This document shows, piece after piece, positions 52,668-61,115 of a DNA stretch of 64,000 bases. The stretch's first letter is position 1, and the number at the start of each line of letters is the position of its first letter. The position numbers and the translations under genes were made by a program. This DNA is from Nitrososphaerota archaeon (GTDB lineage Archaea > Thermoproteota > Nitrososphaeria > Nitrososphaerales > CADDZS01): assembly GCA_021325255.1 (NCBI GenBank), contig JAJPHP010000006.1, positions 1 through 64,000 of the forward strand, written 5' to 3'. The notes beneath the pieces are model-generated. The model was not told the origin of the DNA. It made no database searches and worked only from the letters and a program-made list of their open reading frames with translations.

Positions 52668-52707
52668 CTCTATGTCACGCCTGAATCATAATGGAGTTTC
52701 AAAGTAA

Positions 52708-53127
52708 TCATCCGAAAACGCTATCTTCTTTGGATCTCAAATCTCTGCCATAATCCAATATTGACTTCAAATTACTCAGGTAATACGTCCAGCCCGCAAT
52801 TGACGCAGCCAACTCTTCTACCCCCGCGAACCCTTCGTGATGGAGCTTCAACAAAGTGCCTTTTCCCTTCTTTGAGAGTTTGAAGGTAGCAGTCCCTTGC
52901 ACCCACGGAAAGGCGACGGATTTGTTTTCCTTGAAAGAAGACAGCTTCCCTTCCCAGATGAATCCGTTGTCGAATACCAGCGAGAATCTGCCCCCTTTGA
53001 TTGGGTCAATCTGAGCTTTCTTTGGCCACCATTTCACAAGAATTTTGGAATCGGTAAGGGCAGCAAAGACAGTGCTCGGAGATGCCTTGAATTGCCAAGT
53101 CTGTTTGATATTAGGAAGCTTATCCAT
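52708..53127 (-). CDS. SRPBCC/AHSA1-type protein
   Basis: A 139-residue START-like protein. It opens IKQTWQFKASPSTVFAALTDSKILVKWW near 7-34, continues with GGRFSLVFDNGFIWEGKLSSFKENKSVAFPW near 46-76 and closes with LKLHHEGFAGVEELAASIAGWTYYLSNLKSILDYG, the long C-terminal helix. This is the AHSA1/activator-of-Hsp90-homologue layout and binds small hydrophobic ligands. It overlaps the preceding SRPBCC gene by 8 bases, so the pair is co-translated. Confidence 0.87.
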   Translation of the reverse strand: MDKLPNIKQTWQFKASPSTVFAALTDSKILVKWWPKKAQIDPIKGGRFSLVFDNGFIWEGKLSSFKENKSVAFPWVQGTATFKLSKKGKGTLLKLHHEGFAGVEELAASIAGWTYYLSNLKSILDYGRDLRSKEDSVFG

Positions 53128-53605
53128 GGATTACCGAACTTCCTGTCTCTGCCAGTTTCAATAGCTCGTTACCAATGTGGTTGTTCCATCCAGCATTACA
53201 GACACTGTAGCACTCTACGCTGGGAACCAATCCTACATGCGTCATCTTGATTCCGGTTCCGTTTTTGTCCTTCGATATTTCCCAAATTATTTTGGTACCT
53301 TTCCATTCCTTCTTGTCATTGACAAAGTCCAAGTAACAGTCTGTAACCAGCCAAACTAGTTTCTTCCCAGGAACAGAATCTATTACCTTCAAGGAGACCC
53401 AAGTTTCTCCACCCCAACTGACTCTAAAGACATCGTTAAGATTCGCAGTGTTTCCCTCTAACTGGAGCCGGGCAGGATTCCACCAGCCTGCCACATTGGT
53501 TATACTCTTGAAGGCTTCTTGGGCAGTATTCTTTACTGTAATGGCTTTGTGATAGTTCTTGTTTTTAGTCGCGGTCATCGGTTTGCCTTCAGCTAAACTA
53601 TTCAT
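53120..53605 (-). CDS. SRPBCC-family protein
   Basis: A 161-residue START-like protein. KAITVKNTAQEAFKSITNVAGWWNP near 20-44, VFRVSWGGETWVSLKVIDSVPGKKLVWLVTDCYLDFVNDKKEW near 61-103 and GIKMTHVGLVPSVECYSVCNAGWNNHIG near 119-146 follow the fold. A TATA-like GTCTTAATGAA lies about 28 bases before ATG 53605, favouring that start over ATG 53578. It is the first gene of the SRPBCC pair. Ligand unknown. Confidence 0.85.
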   Translation of the reverse strand: MNSLAEGKPMTATKNKNYHKAITVKNTAQEAFKSITNVAGWWNPARLQLEGNTANLNDVFRVSWGGETWVSLKVIDSVPGKKLVWLVTDCYLDFVNDKKEWKGTKIIWEISKDKNGTGIKMTHVGLVPSVECYSVCNAGWNNHIGNELLKLAETGSSVIHG

Positions 53606-53694
53606 AAATCAGGCAAACGAACAGACCCATTCATTAAGACTCGTTAAGAATGATAAGAAGAAATTAGGGACTGAGTCACTACGGAGTATCTTAT

Positions 53695-54492
53695 TCAGAA
53701 CGGGGACTGGAAAAAGGGTGGGACGTAATGCACCTTCTGAGATCTTGCCCACATGTACTCAAACAAGTCCTGACACCATTCGCGAAAAAGGCGGTCTTCA
53801 CCGAAGAATCCACTCCCAAAGTCAAGCTTACCATCGGCTGTGGGGAAAATCACGCCAGCCGACTTTTCAGTGACTCCGAGTGCGATCTTGACGTTCTTTC
53901 CTAGCGCAAGTTCTGAACGCGGGTATGCTGCCTTAACTGATGTCAGCACTCTGTGGTGGATACCTTCCTCGAAGATGAATCTTGCAGGAAGTTGCTTCGA
54001 AGCAAAGTCTGTTACATCAACATTGCCAACTAGAATCGGTTTGTCGACCATAAGGCAGGAATACTCTTTGGCTTCGGTGACTGTACTCTTGATGCGATCG
54101 AGAACCTCGCTAAAATGACTCCGATATTCGGCTTGTGAAAGTGCCCCAATCCTTTGGGTGAACCCTACTGGAAGCTCGGACAAGTCGTGCGACTTGAAAT
54201 ATTCTTTATGTTGAACAACTACATTCATCCCTGGCAAGAGTCTTAGAATCGTACTTCCCATGACAGTGGTTCCATAAAGCCCTTCAGAATTCTTCCTGAC
54301 AAGACCTAACGAAGTAAGCCTCGAAAGATGACGTGAGCACTCCGGTACTGAGGCATCGATTGCCTTCGAGAGACTCGACATCCTCTGTTCTTTCGTGGCA
54401 ACTTGAAGGAGAAGTGCTAATCGGTCTGCGTTAGCCAGCTCGAAGAGAAGCTCTGATAGCTCGGTCGTGTTTCCGGAAGAGCTCTGCGACAT
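53695..54492 (-). CDS. Archaeal winged-helix regulator of the FilR1/DUF1724 type
   Basis: A 265-residue regulator. The N-terminal winged helix spans about 10-85 (LFELANADRLALLLQVAT, MSSLSKAIDASVPECSRHLSRLTSLGLVRKN) and the rest is the FilR1 middle and C-terminal ligand-binding domain (LPGMNVVVQHKEYFKSHDLSELP, and GVIFPTADGKLDFGSGFFGEDRLFREWCQDLFEYMW). This family is almost only archaeal. It probably controls nearby genes, with the SRPBCC pair just downstream on the same strand as first candidates. Confidence 0.9.
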   Translation of the reverse strand: MSQSSSGNTTELSELLFELANADRLALLLQVATKEQRMSSLSKAIDASVPECSRHLSRLTSLGLVRKNSEGLYGTTVMGSTILRLLPGMNVVVQHKEYFKSHDLSELPVGFTQRIGALSQAEYRSHFSEVLDRIKSTVTEAKEYSCLMVDKPILVGNVDVTDFASKQLPARFIFEEGIHHRVLTSVKAAYPRSELALGKNVKIALGVTEKSAGVIFPTADGKLDFGSGFFGEDRLFREWCQDLFEYMWARSQKVHYVPPFFQSPF

Positions 54493-54617
54493 GATTCAGG
54501 GGCCAGTTTTTTGTCTTAGATAGTCTTTGAGTAATCAAGAGCTCGAGAGAGGTGGAATATCGCGATCCTCGATTTGTTTCGCAAAAAATTGTTGAACATC
54601 TGGATTCCTTGCCCTTT

Positions 54618-55076
54618 TTACAATATCCTGATTACTGGTTGTCCGGGAAATATTTCTTTCACAGTTCTAGGTTGCTTATCCTCGAACACAGCTTCGGGAT
54701 ACCACTTCGCTCCAAACGAGATGAAGCTCATCAAAATTGGAACTGTGTCCTTTCCCATTTGAGTCAGATCCCATCGTACTAGTTTGGGCTTTCTCTGAAT
54801 AATTGTGGGCTCGATCAATCCAGCCTCCTCAAGTTCTTTCAATCTAATGATCAAAACTCTGGGAGTCAAGCCCGGCAGAGATCGCAAAATCTGATTGAAC
54901 CTTTGAATTTTGAGAAAGGCTATGTCACGGAGGATTAGGAGCGTCCATTTCTTTCCAAGCACTCCCAAGCTCGTCCTTATCGGGCAATTCTTGAATCGAA
55001 CCGAAGGTATAAGCGGTTTTTCCTCTTTGTCTATTAGTTCCAAGTTAAATACTACTATACTTTCGGTTCCTTCCAT
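54618..55076 (-). CDS. HxlR-family winged-helix regulator
   Basis: About 152 residues from ATG 55076; an extended frame exists upstream but crosses the promoter. The HxlR core is clear: CPIRTSLGVLGKKWTLLILRDIAFLKIQRFNQILRSLPGLTPRVLIIRLKELEEAGLI near 31-88, starting with the family's Cys. Members sense thiols, aldehydes or quinones through this Cys. It is divergent from the DUF1428/YCII genes with overlapping promoters, so it probably regulates them and itself. Confidence 0.9.
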   Translation of the reverse strand: MEGTESIVVFNLELIDKEEKPLIPSVRFKNCPIRTSLGVLGKKWTLLILRDIAFLKIQRFNQILRSLPGLTPRVLIIRLKELEEAGLIEPTIIQRKPKLVRWDLTQMGKDTVPILMSFISFGAKWYPEAVFEDKQPRTVKEIFPGQPVIRIL

Positions 55077-55104
55077 ATTTATGTAGTCACTTTTGTATAG
55101 CACC
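55074..55104. promoter_or_regulatory. Overlapping divergent promoters of the HxlR and DUF1428 genes
   Basis: On the plus strand CATATTTATG (55074-55083) is about 30 bases before ATG 55110. On the minus strand CTATACAAAAG (about 55092-55102) is about 20-25 bases before ATG 55076. Both starts are close to leaderless, and each TATA box lies inside the other gene's leader region. Confidence 0.5.
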
Positions 55105-55109
55105 GACCC

Positions 55110-55532
55110 ATGACCAAGCAAGATATCACAGACGGATTGAAAGAAGTGGTTAGAGCGGAAGTAGTCGGGAACTATGCGCATATCTTTGTATACAGGATAC
55201 CGGAGAGGCAACACGAAGCTCTGCTAAATGTTCAGACGAAGCTCTCGAAAATCTACAAGAGACACGGCGCACTTTCTACCCACGTGTATCAATTAGGCAG
55301 GACGAATGTCTTTGACGGTTTTGAAGGATTTGAGAAAGCTCTAGGAACATCAGCTTCGGGGGAAGAAATCTGGATAGAGGTTGACACTTACAAGGATGCT
55401 TCCGATTTCGGGAGAGCAGTCGCGGAAATTGGAGCCGACGCTGATGCCGGCATTTTGTGGGGAGAGCTAGCACAAATCATGGCAACCAAGCCAATCATCA
55501 TGGGAGAGTTCGCCCGGCTCGCCAAGGAGTGA
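55110..55532 (+). CDS. DUF1428-like ferredoxin-fold protein
   Basis: A 140-residue protein. YAHIFVYRIPERQHEALLNVQTKLSKIYKRHGALSTHVYQLG near 22-63 and GEEIWIEVDTYKDASDFGRAVAEI near 83-106 match the dimeric alpha-beta barrel layout of DUF1428 (YbaA-like) proteins. Biochemical role unknown; relatives are linked to stress or small-molecule protection. ATG 55110 is nearly leaderless. Its TGA stop touches the ATG of the next frame (TGATG at 55530-55534). Confidence 0.8.
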   Translation: MTKQDITDGLKEVVRAEVVGNYAHIFVYRIPERQHEALLNVQTKLSKIYKRHGALSTHVYQLGRTNVFDGFEGFEKALGTSASGEEIWIEVDTYKDASDFGRAVAEIGADADAGILWGELAQIMATKPIIMGEFARLAKE

Positions 55533-56180
55533 TGGCCGATCACCCTATTCTTTCTAAAAGCACCCGGCCCTCGGCCGACCTTTGCAACAGATGTGACCGA
55601 AGACGAGCGAAAGGTCATGAATGAGCATGTTGCCTACTGGAAGGCCAGACTCGATGAAGGAAAAGTGTTGGTCTTCGGTCCAGTCCTTGATCCAAAAGAA
55701 GTATTTGGAGTAGCATTAGTCGAGGCCAAAGACGAAGTCGAGATGCGTTCGTTGATCGCTAACGATCCAGCCGTGAAGGCTGGGGTTCATGTCAAGGACG
55801 AATTCTATCCGATGAGCTCTCGAACGTTCGTTCAAAGTGCATTTTCATCGTTGCCCGAAACCGAGGCTAGGAAACTCTATGCCGGAGTGGGAATTCACCA
55901 TCCAAAGTCTTCCAAAGACGAAGCAATACTTCTTTCCAATATGAGGAAGTTTGGTGAATCACAGAAGAGACACAAAGGACTCTTGGTGACGACCGCAATC
56001 AAGGACCAAGAAGCAGGGATGCTGTTGGGCATCTCGATTTGGAACTCCAAGGGAGAATTCGAGGCCGCGTGGAAAGAGTTGTCTGTCACCGAGTCAAAAC
56101 GGAGGACCGAGGAACGCTTCCGGTTCGAGGACCACGAAGATGAGCCCCACAAGTTCTATTCGGGTGAAGAACCATCTTAG
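55532..56180 (+). CDS. YCII-domain protein with a second ABM-like domain, apparent frameshift near the start
   Basis: The uninterrupted frame with a usable start is GTG 55593-56180 (195 residues). It begins inside a YCII domain: the same frame upstream encodes ITLFFLKAPGPRPTFATD, the family's first strand, back to the previous stop. ATG 55532 would give this N-terminus if one G near 55538 were removed (reading MAITLFFLK). The YCII part covers VLVFGPVLDPKEVFGVALVEAKDEVEMRSL; the second half (IHHPKSSKDEAILL, GLLVTTAIKDQEAGMLLGISIWNSKGEFEAAW) looks like an antibiotic-biosynthesis-monooxygenase-type barrel. Function unknown, probably small-molecule binding. Confidence 0.75.
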
Positions 56181-56213
56181 GAACCCCACCAAACATTCCC
56201 GGAGAGAGTTCCC

Positions 56214-58520
56214 TCATTCCTCGTAGACGCGTGGCTTTGATCCATCGTGTATTTCTATGCAATACTTTCTATCAAAGGCCTTGATGCCGCAGAGTTCCAA
56301 ATCAACACCCTTGCTTCTCTCTACTTTGCTGATGTCTTCATACTCCAGATCAACAAGCGAATCGATAGTGATGCATCTGCCGTCCTGCGAAGGATGCAGG
56401 CCGAGCATGGTTCTCAAAAACAGCAGCGGCGAGCCGGCTGCCCAGGCCTGAGGTTGACAGGAGGTGGGATATCTCACGGGGAAACCCGTTTCGAGCTTGG
56501 AGAATCCAGCAAAGGTCTCGGGGAAGGTATACCCAAAATGCGGAGCAGCCGAGAGGACTGCGCATATCACGCGCTTTGCCTCTCTTTTCCTACCATACCT
56601 TGCGAGACCTTCGGCAATCAGGCTGTTGTCGTGTGCCCAGACGCACCCGGTGTGGTAACCTATCGGGCTGTATCCCTTGTCCTTCCTCGACATTGTCCTG
56701 ATTCCGTATCCGGAGAACATGGTCTCGTTGTCCATCAGTTTCTCGATTACGGTGCCCGCCTTGTCCTCGTTCACGATCCCGCTCCAGAACAGTTGTCCAT
56801 TGTTGGAGGTCATCGAGTCCACCTGCTTCTTGTCTTTGTCTAAAGCCAGGGCGTAGTACCCCTTGTCTTCGATCCAGAACTTTTCGTTGAATCGCTCCTT
56901 GAGCTCGTTTGCCTCGTCCACCAGTTTCTTCGCAAGAGAGGAGTCTTTCCAGACGCCGCTCGCGATTTCTGCAATCCTCAACTTTGCGTCATAAACATAG
57001 CCCTGAACCTCGCAGGTAGCTATGGGCGCCTCGGCAATTTTGCCGTTCGAGTACTGGATTGAGTTCCATGAGTCCTTCCAGCACTGGTTGTCGAGCCCAC
57101 TCTTGGTTCTCTTGATGTATTCGACGAATCCGTCTCTGTCAAAGTCTCCGTACTTGTCAATCCACATGAGAGCGTCCATGATGTTCTGCCGGTGCTTGTT
57201 CACGAAGTCGATGTCGTGAGTCCAGCGGTAGATCTCCGAAGCAACAATGAGGAAGAGAGGAGTCGCGTCGGCCGTTCCGTAGTAGGGAAAGCGCTCGCTC
57301 CTCGCCGCGTAATCTCCGAACCTCAGCTCATGGATTATCTTTCCCGGTTGCTCGTCGCGATTGTCGTTCAACTGCTTTGACTGGTACTCTGAGAGGCCCT
57401 CGATTGCCCCTTTGGCGAGGTCTCCTCCAAAGAGCGCGCTCTGGTAGGACGTGATCAGAGTGTCGCGGCCAAAGAGGGTCACAAACCAAGGGCAGCCCGC
57501 GGCTATGAGGTCCCAGTCGTGCCGCCCAGTTGGGTCGGTCATCCTCAGAGACACGATGTCAATTAGGCTCTGGTAGTAAGCGTGCCTGAACTCGTCCCAG
57601 TTTGTTTCGAGCCTCGGGATGTTTAGGTTCCACTTGCGGAGCGTATTTTCGACCTTCTGCTCCTGCTTTTGAAAGTACTGGCTCGTGTATCGTCCGAGCC
57701 TCTTTTCTCCGTTGATCAGCATGACGACGACCACGGTAAGGCGGCGCGTTTCCTGAGGTTTCAGCGAGATGTCAAATGAAATCCTCGCGTGGCGCTGCCC
57801 ATCGCCTAGCTCCACCTTCCCCCTCCTCGAGAACCAGACTAGTGTCTGCGCCCTGAAACCGGTCCTCGGGTCGGTCCAGGAGAAGTCGAAGGCGTTGTCC
57901 TCCTTGAGGAATTTCCTTGATATCTCATTTGATCTACTATCTCCTTCTTCTACCTCTCTTCGAGTCGCGCCACCCATCTTGAGAGCTTTCTCCTGAAGCA
58001 TGTCTGGCTTTTTACCAAAGACTCTGGACTTGACTTCGAAGAGGTCGGCAAAGTCCGCGTCGAGCTCAAAGGAGATGACCAAGTCGAGGTCGTCTTTGCA
58101 AACGTTGGTGACGAAGAATTCCTCCCTGACATCTTCCTCGATGAACCTCCTCCTGTGAATTGCTAGCGCCTCCTTCGGAATGTTGGGACCTGCCCTAACT
58201 GATGGCATCTCCTGATTCGTGAGATAGAATGCCGATGAGTAGTGCGTCGTGTTGTTGGAGGTCAGCGTAGTCAGGCCCTTTCCATTGATCCTTGCGTTGT
58301 ACGTGGAGAGGAAGCGAGTGTCGTCTCTGAACAACCCGTGCGAATCTTCCCCTATGTCCCCCTCCCTTGAGGACACCATGAACCTGTTGCCGTTCAGTAT
58401 GTCTACTGTGGGCCCGGAAGATAACCTGAGGATAATATGCGAAGGCCCCTTTGGGCGAATCTTCTGCAGAATCTGGCTTCCTGTCTCTTGGGTTCCGCTG
58501 TCAGTTCTCTTGCTCGACAA
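56214..58520 (-). CDS. Amylo-alpha-1,6-glucosidase / glycogen debranching-type enzyme (GDE_N_bis plus alpha/alpha barrel)
   Basis: About 768 residues. The N-terminal GDE_N_bis beta domain starts FMVSSREGDIGEDSHGLFRDDTRFLS, and the C-terminal (alpha/alpha)6 catalytic domain has CPWFVTLFGRDTLITSYQSALF, GLDNQCWKDSWNSIQYSNGKIAEAPIATCEVQGYVYDA and YHTGCVWAHDNSLIAEGLARYG, with the Asp and Glu expected to act as acids. It removes alpha-1,6-linked glucose or related sugars from storage glycan in the cytosol. A frame from 58616 lies inside the NDH-2 gene; TTG 58520 has a GGGAGAG site just before it and overlaps the NDH-2 stop by 20 bases. Confidence 0.88.
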   Translation of the reverse strand: MSSKRTDSGTQETGSQILQKIRPKGPSHIILRLSSGPTVDILNGNRFMVSSREGDIGEDSHGLFRDDTRFLSTYNARINGKGLTTLTSNNTTHYSSAFYLTNQEMPSVRAGPNIPKEALAIHRRRFIEEDVREEFFVTNVCKDDLDLVISFELDADFADLFEVKSRVFGKKPDMLQEKALKMGGATRREVEEGDSRSNEISRKFLKEDNAFDFSWTDPRTGFRAQTLVWFSRRGKVELGDGQRHARISFDISLKPQETRRLTVVVVMLINGEKRLGRYTSQYFQKQEQKVENTLRKWNLNIPRLETNWDEFRHAYYQSLIDIVSLRMTDPTGRHDWDLIAAGCPWFVTLFGRDTLITSYQSALFGGDLAKGAIEGLSEYQSKQLNDNRDEQPGKIIHELRFGDYAARSERFPYYGTADATPLFLIVASEIYRWTHDIDFVNKHRQNIMDALMWIDKYGDFDRDGFVEYIKRTKSGLDNQCWKDSWNSIQYSNGKIAEAPIATCEVQGYVYDAKLRIAEIASGVWKDSSLAKKLVDEANELKERFNEKFWIEDKGYYALALDKDKKQVDSMTSNNGQLFWSGIVNEDKAGTVIEKLMDNETMFSGYGIRTMSRKDKGYSPIGYHTGCVWAHDNSLIAEGLARYGRKREAKRVICAVLSAAPHFGYTFPETFAGFSKLETGFPVRYPTSCQPQAWAAGSPLLFLRTMLGLHPSQDGRCITIDSLVDLEYEDISKVERSKGVDLELCGIKAFDRKYCIEIHDGSKPRVYEE

Positions 58521-60006
58521 GAGTTTCTCTCCCGCTGCTGTTACTCCCAACGATGTTTTCAATTGCCTCGCCGGGGACGGCGAACTGACTGATGTTCCTC
58601 TTCCTGAAGGAACCAAATGTCCAATCGAATATGACGCTGATCTTGTCCTGCATCGTCGAGACCAGAGCCACGTGAACTAGTCTCCATATCAGCCATCCGA
58701 GGTATCCCTTGAACGTAGAGTGGGTGAACTTTACAAGGCCGTTGTGTCTCCCGATCGAAAGCATCACCCCTTTTTCCTTGAATCGGAATGGCTTCGCACT
58801 CTTCGTGGCATCAACTTCATTCTCCGAGTTGTTGTAAAGTCGAAGCGCAAGATCCCTCCCGACGTACGAGCCCTCTTCAACCGCCGCCTCGGCAGTTGGA
58901 GGCGCATAGCGCCCACGATGTGCAGACACACTCTTCTTCTCGCCGCTGCTCTTGTGATCGACCTGGTGTTTAGCAGCGTCTGGACTTTTTGCTACTTCGC
59001 GCGAGCTCACTCTTGGCTCTGGAGAAGCCAGAGCCGCCGAGACATCGCCTATCACGTACACTTCCTGAAAGTTTGGAACGCGCAGGTGGTCATCTACAAC
59101 GATCCTCCCCCTGTGTTTTGAAGCAACGCTGTCGGGGATTGTGTCCGCGACTGGGTTTGCCTTGATCCCTGCGTTCCAGAAGATGTTGGCGGATTGGATC
59201 GAGGAACCATCCTGTATTTTCACCATGGAAGGCTCGATGCTCATTACCTTCGTGTTGACGCGGATTTCGATGCCGCGTTTCTCCATCGTCTGCTTTACAT
59301 CGTCGGAGAGCGACTTGTCTCCTTCGGGAAAAAGCCTGTCATGCGCCTCTATTACCATCACCTTGGCTTCGCTGTGCACGTCGATTTGCGGATAGTCCTT
59401 TGCGATCAGGTTGATGTAGTCGTAGATCGACCCCGCGAGCTCGACCCCTGTCGTTCCGCCAATGACGACAAATGTCAGAAGCACGCTTCTCTCGGGGTTG
59501 TCGTGCTCGAGCAATGAGGCCTTTTCGAATGAATAGATGATCCGGTTGTGGATCTGCTCGCTGTCCTCGAGCGTCTTGAGGGGAATTGAATTCTTCTCCG
59601 CCCCGTGCATCTTCGCATCGTCCTTCACCGAGCCGAGGGCTATGATCAGGTAATCGTAGGCTATCTTTCCCGCAGTGGTAAAGACCGACTTGGATGGAAG
59701 ATCTATTGATTTTACTTTCGCCTCGACAAAGTCAAACCCCTTCTTTCTTGCCTTAGGTCTGACGGGCTGCGCTATGTGGTCGGGATCGACAAGGCCGGTC
59801 GCAGACTGGAAGAGAAACGGGGTATACAACTGATAGTTCTTCTGGTCAACCATCACTATCTCGACGTTTGTCGCTCCGTTTTCTCCTCCGCGACGGACGT
59901 TGTCACACAAAGAGTTCGCGGCCGACATTCCGGCGAACCCTGCTCCAAGAATCAATACACGCGTCCCGTCACTTATCTTCGAAGCTAAAGCACTCTCAGT
60001 GATCAA
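58501..60006 (-). CDS. Type II NADH dehydrogenase (NDH-2)-like FAD/NAD(P) oxidoreductase
   Basis: A 501-residue two-dinucleotide-fold flavoprotein. The FAD motif VLILGAGFAGMSAANSL is near 17-33, the NAD motif TFVVIGGTTGVELAG near 182-196, the second FAD contact VYVIGDVSAA near 316-325. A lysine- and serine-rich insert of about 35 residues follows (about 330-372), unusual for the family. The C-terminal GYLGWLIWRLVHVALV and amphipathic stretch probably bind the membrane. It passes electrons from NADH to quinone without pumping. TTG start 60006; gap to the LLM gene upstream is 52 bases. Confidence 0.88.
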   Translation of the reverse strand: MITESALASKISDGTRVLILGAGFAGMSAANSLCDNVRRGGENGATNVEIVMVDQKNYQLYTPFLFQSATGLVDPDHIAQPVRPKARKKGFDFVEAKVKSIDLPSKSVFTTAGKIAYDYLIIALGSVKDDAKMHGAEKNSIPLKTLEDSEQIHNRIIYSFEKASLLEHDNPERSVLLTFVVIGGTTGVELAGSIYDYINLIAKDYPQIDVHSEAKVMVIEAHDRLFPEGDKSLSDDVKQTMEKRGIEIRVNTKVMSIEPSMVKIQDGSSIQSANIFWNAGIKANPVADTIPDSVASKHRGRIVVDDHLRVPNFQEVYVIGDVSAALASPEPRVSSREVAKSPDAAKHQVDHKSSGEKKSVSAHRGRYAPPTAEAAVEEGSYVGRDLALRLYNNSENEVDATKSAKPFRFKEKGVMLSIGRHNGLVKFTHSTFKGYLGWLIWRLVHVALVSTMQDKISVIFDWTFGSFRKRNISQFAVPGEAIENIVGSNSSGRETLVEQEN

Positions 60007-60058
60007 TTTACAAGATCATTTCCTATGCGAATTACTTTTCTCGTTTCTTGTTTCTTCT

Positions 60059-61063
60059 TCATCTGCCTCTAATTGTGGGATACATTTCCTTGAGCGCGGG
60101 GAGGGCTTTTGCCGCAAATGCTCTAACGAAAGAAAGCTCGTCGGGGCTCGAACTGTGCACTTGTATCATGCTGTATCCCTGCTTCACGTAATCTTCGATT
60201 GGTTTGATCAGGTCCTCCACTTTGGTCACAATGGCCCAGGTCTCTTCTATCTTCTTGTCTGAGACTTGGCTTGCGCCCATATCCTCAAGTTTTCTCGGAT
60301 CTGCGGTAGAGGACGAGAGTACCCCCTTTGTCATCGTCGAGCGCCATACCTTGACTGAGTCAAGCGCCCTTTGATAATCTGGATCGTACGAACACTTGAA
60401 TTCGATCAGGCGCTCGAATTGGTCAGGGTTTTTGCCGTTCTTCCTCGCAGAGTCGAGAGCAAGCTGGATTATGTTTTCACTTCCTGAGAAGCCTATCACC
60501 CCATCCGCATATTTTCCCGCTAGGTTTGCCGAGCGGTGCCAGCCGGCCGCGACAAAGAGAGGAATCTTTGTCCTGGGCGGCGTATAGAGCCGCGCGTTGT
60601 GCAGATCGTAGAAGAAACCATTGTAGTCCTCAAAGTCTCCTCCCCAGAGTTTCCTTATTATTTCGAGCGCATTCTTGAGGCGCAGTATCCTCTGTCCAGG
60701 ACTAGGGAATACGATTCCAAGGGGAATTGTGTTCATCGCCTCGCCGGCACCGAGGCCGAGCATTATCCTGCCGGGGAACATCTCATTCAGCGTCGCAAAA
60801 GCCTGGGCGATTATTGCTGGATGATACCTGTCAGGAGCCGTTACTGCGGTTCCGAACTGGATCCTCTTCGTCATTGCAGCGCACGCTGCAATCCAAGTCC
60901 AAGCGAATCCTCCCTGTGCGCCGGTGTTGAACCAGGGCATGAAATGGTCGCTTGTGAAGACGGTCTCAAAACCACCATCTTCAGCTGCGATCACAAACTT
61001 TGTGAGTTGAGTCGGAGAGTATTGCTCGTGGGCAGCCCAATACCCTATCCTGACCCCCGGCAT
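60059..61063 (-). CDS. LLM class F420-dependent oxidoreductase (Fgd-like)
   Basis: A 334-residue TIM-barrel enzyme close to the F420-dependent glucose-6-phosphate dehydrogenase-like group: TVFTSDHFMPWFNTGAQGGFAWTWIAACAAMT near 35-66, GTAVTAPDRYHPAIIAQAFATLNEMFPGRIMLGLGAGEAMN near 72-112 and KIPLFVAAGWHRSANLAGKYADGVI near 172-196. It probably uses F420 to oxidise an alcohol or sugar. It leads a minus-strand unit with NDH-2 and the debranching glucosidase, which may link sugar release with F420 and NADH electron flow. Confidence 0.88.
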   Translation of the reverse strand: MPGVRIGYWAAHEQYSPTQLTKFVIAAEDGGFETVFTSDHFMPWFNTGAQGGFAWTWIAACAAMTKRIQFGTAVTAPDRYHPAIIAQAFATLNEMFPGRIMLGLGAGEAMNTIPLGIVFPSPGQRILRLKNALEIIRKLWGGDFEDYNGFFYDLHNARLYTPPRTKIPLFVAAGWHRSANLAGKYADGVIGFSGSENIIQLALDSARKNGKNPDQFERLIEFKCSYDPDYQRALDSVKVWRSTMTKGVLSSSTADPRKLEDMGASQVSDKKIEETWAIVTKVEDLIKPIEDYVKQGYSMIQVHSSSPDELSFVRAFAAKALPALKEMYPTIRGR

Positions 61064-61100
61064 GGTGATTGTAATCGACCGCCTGTACGTTGATTGGTGG

Positions 61101-61115
61101 CTTTTTTAATAAATC
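61101..61115 (-). promoter_or_regulatory. TATA box of the LLM/NDH-2/debranching operon
   Basis: Minus-strand GATTTATTAAAAAAG is about 40-50 bases before ATG 61063, giving a leader of about 15-20 bases. Confidence 0.5.
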
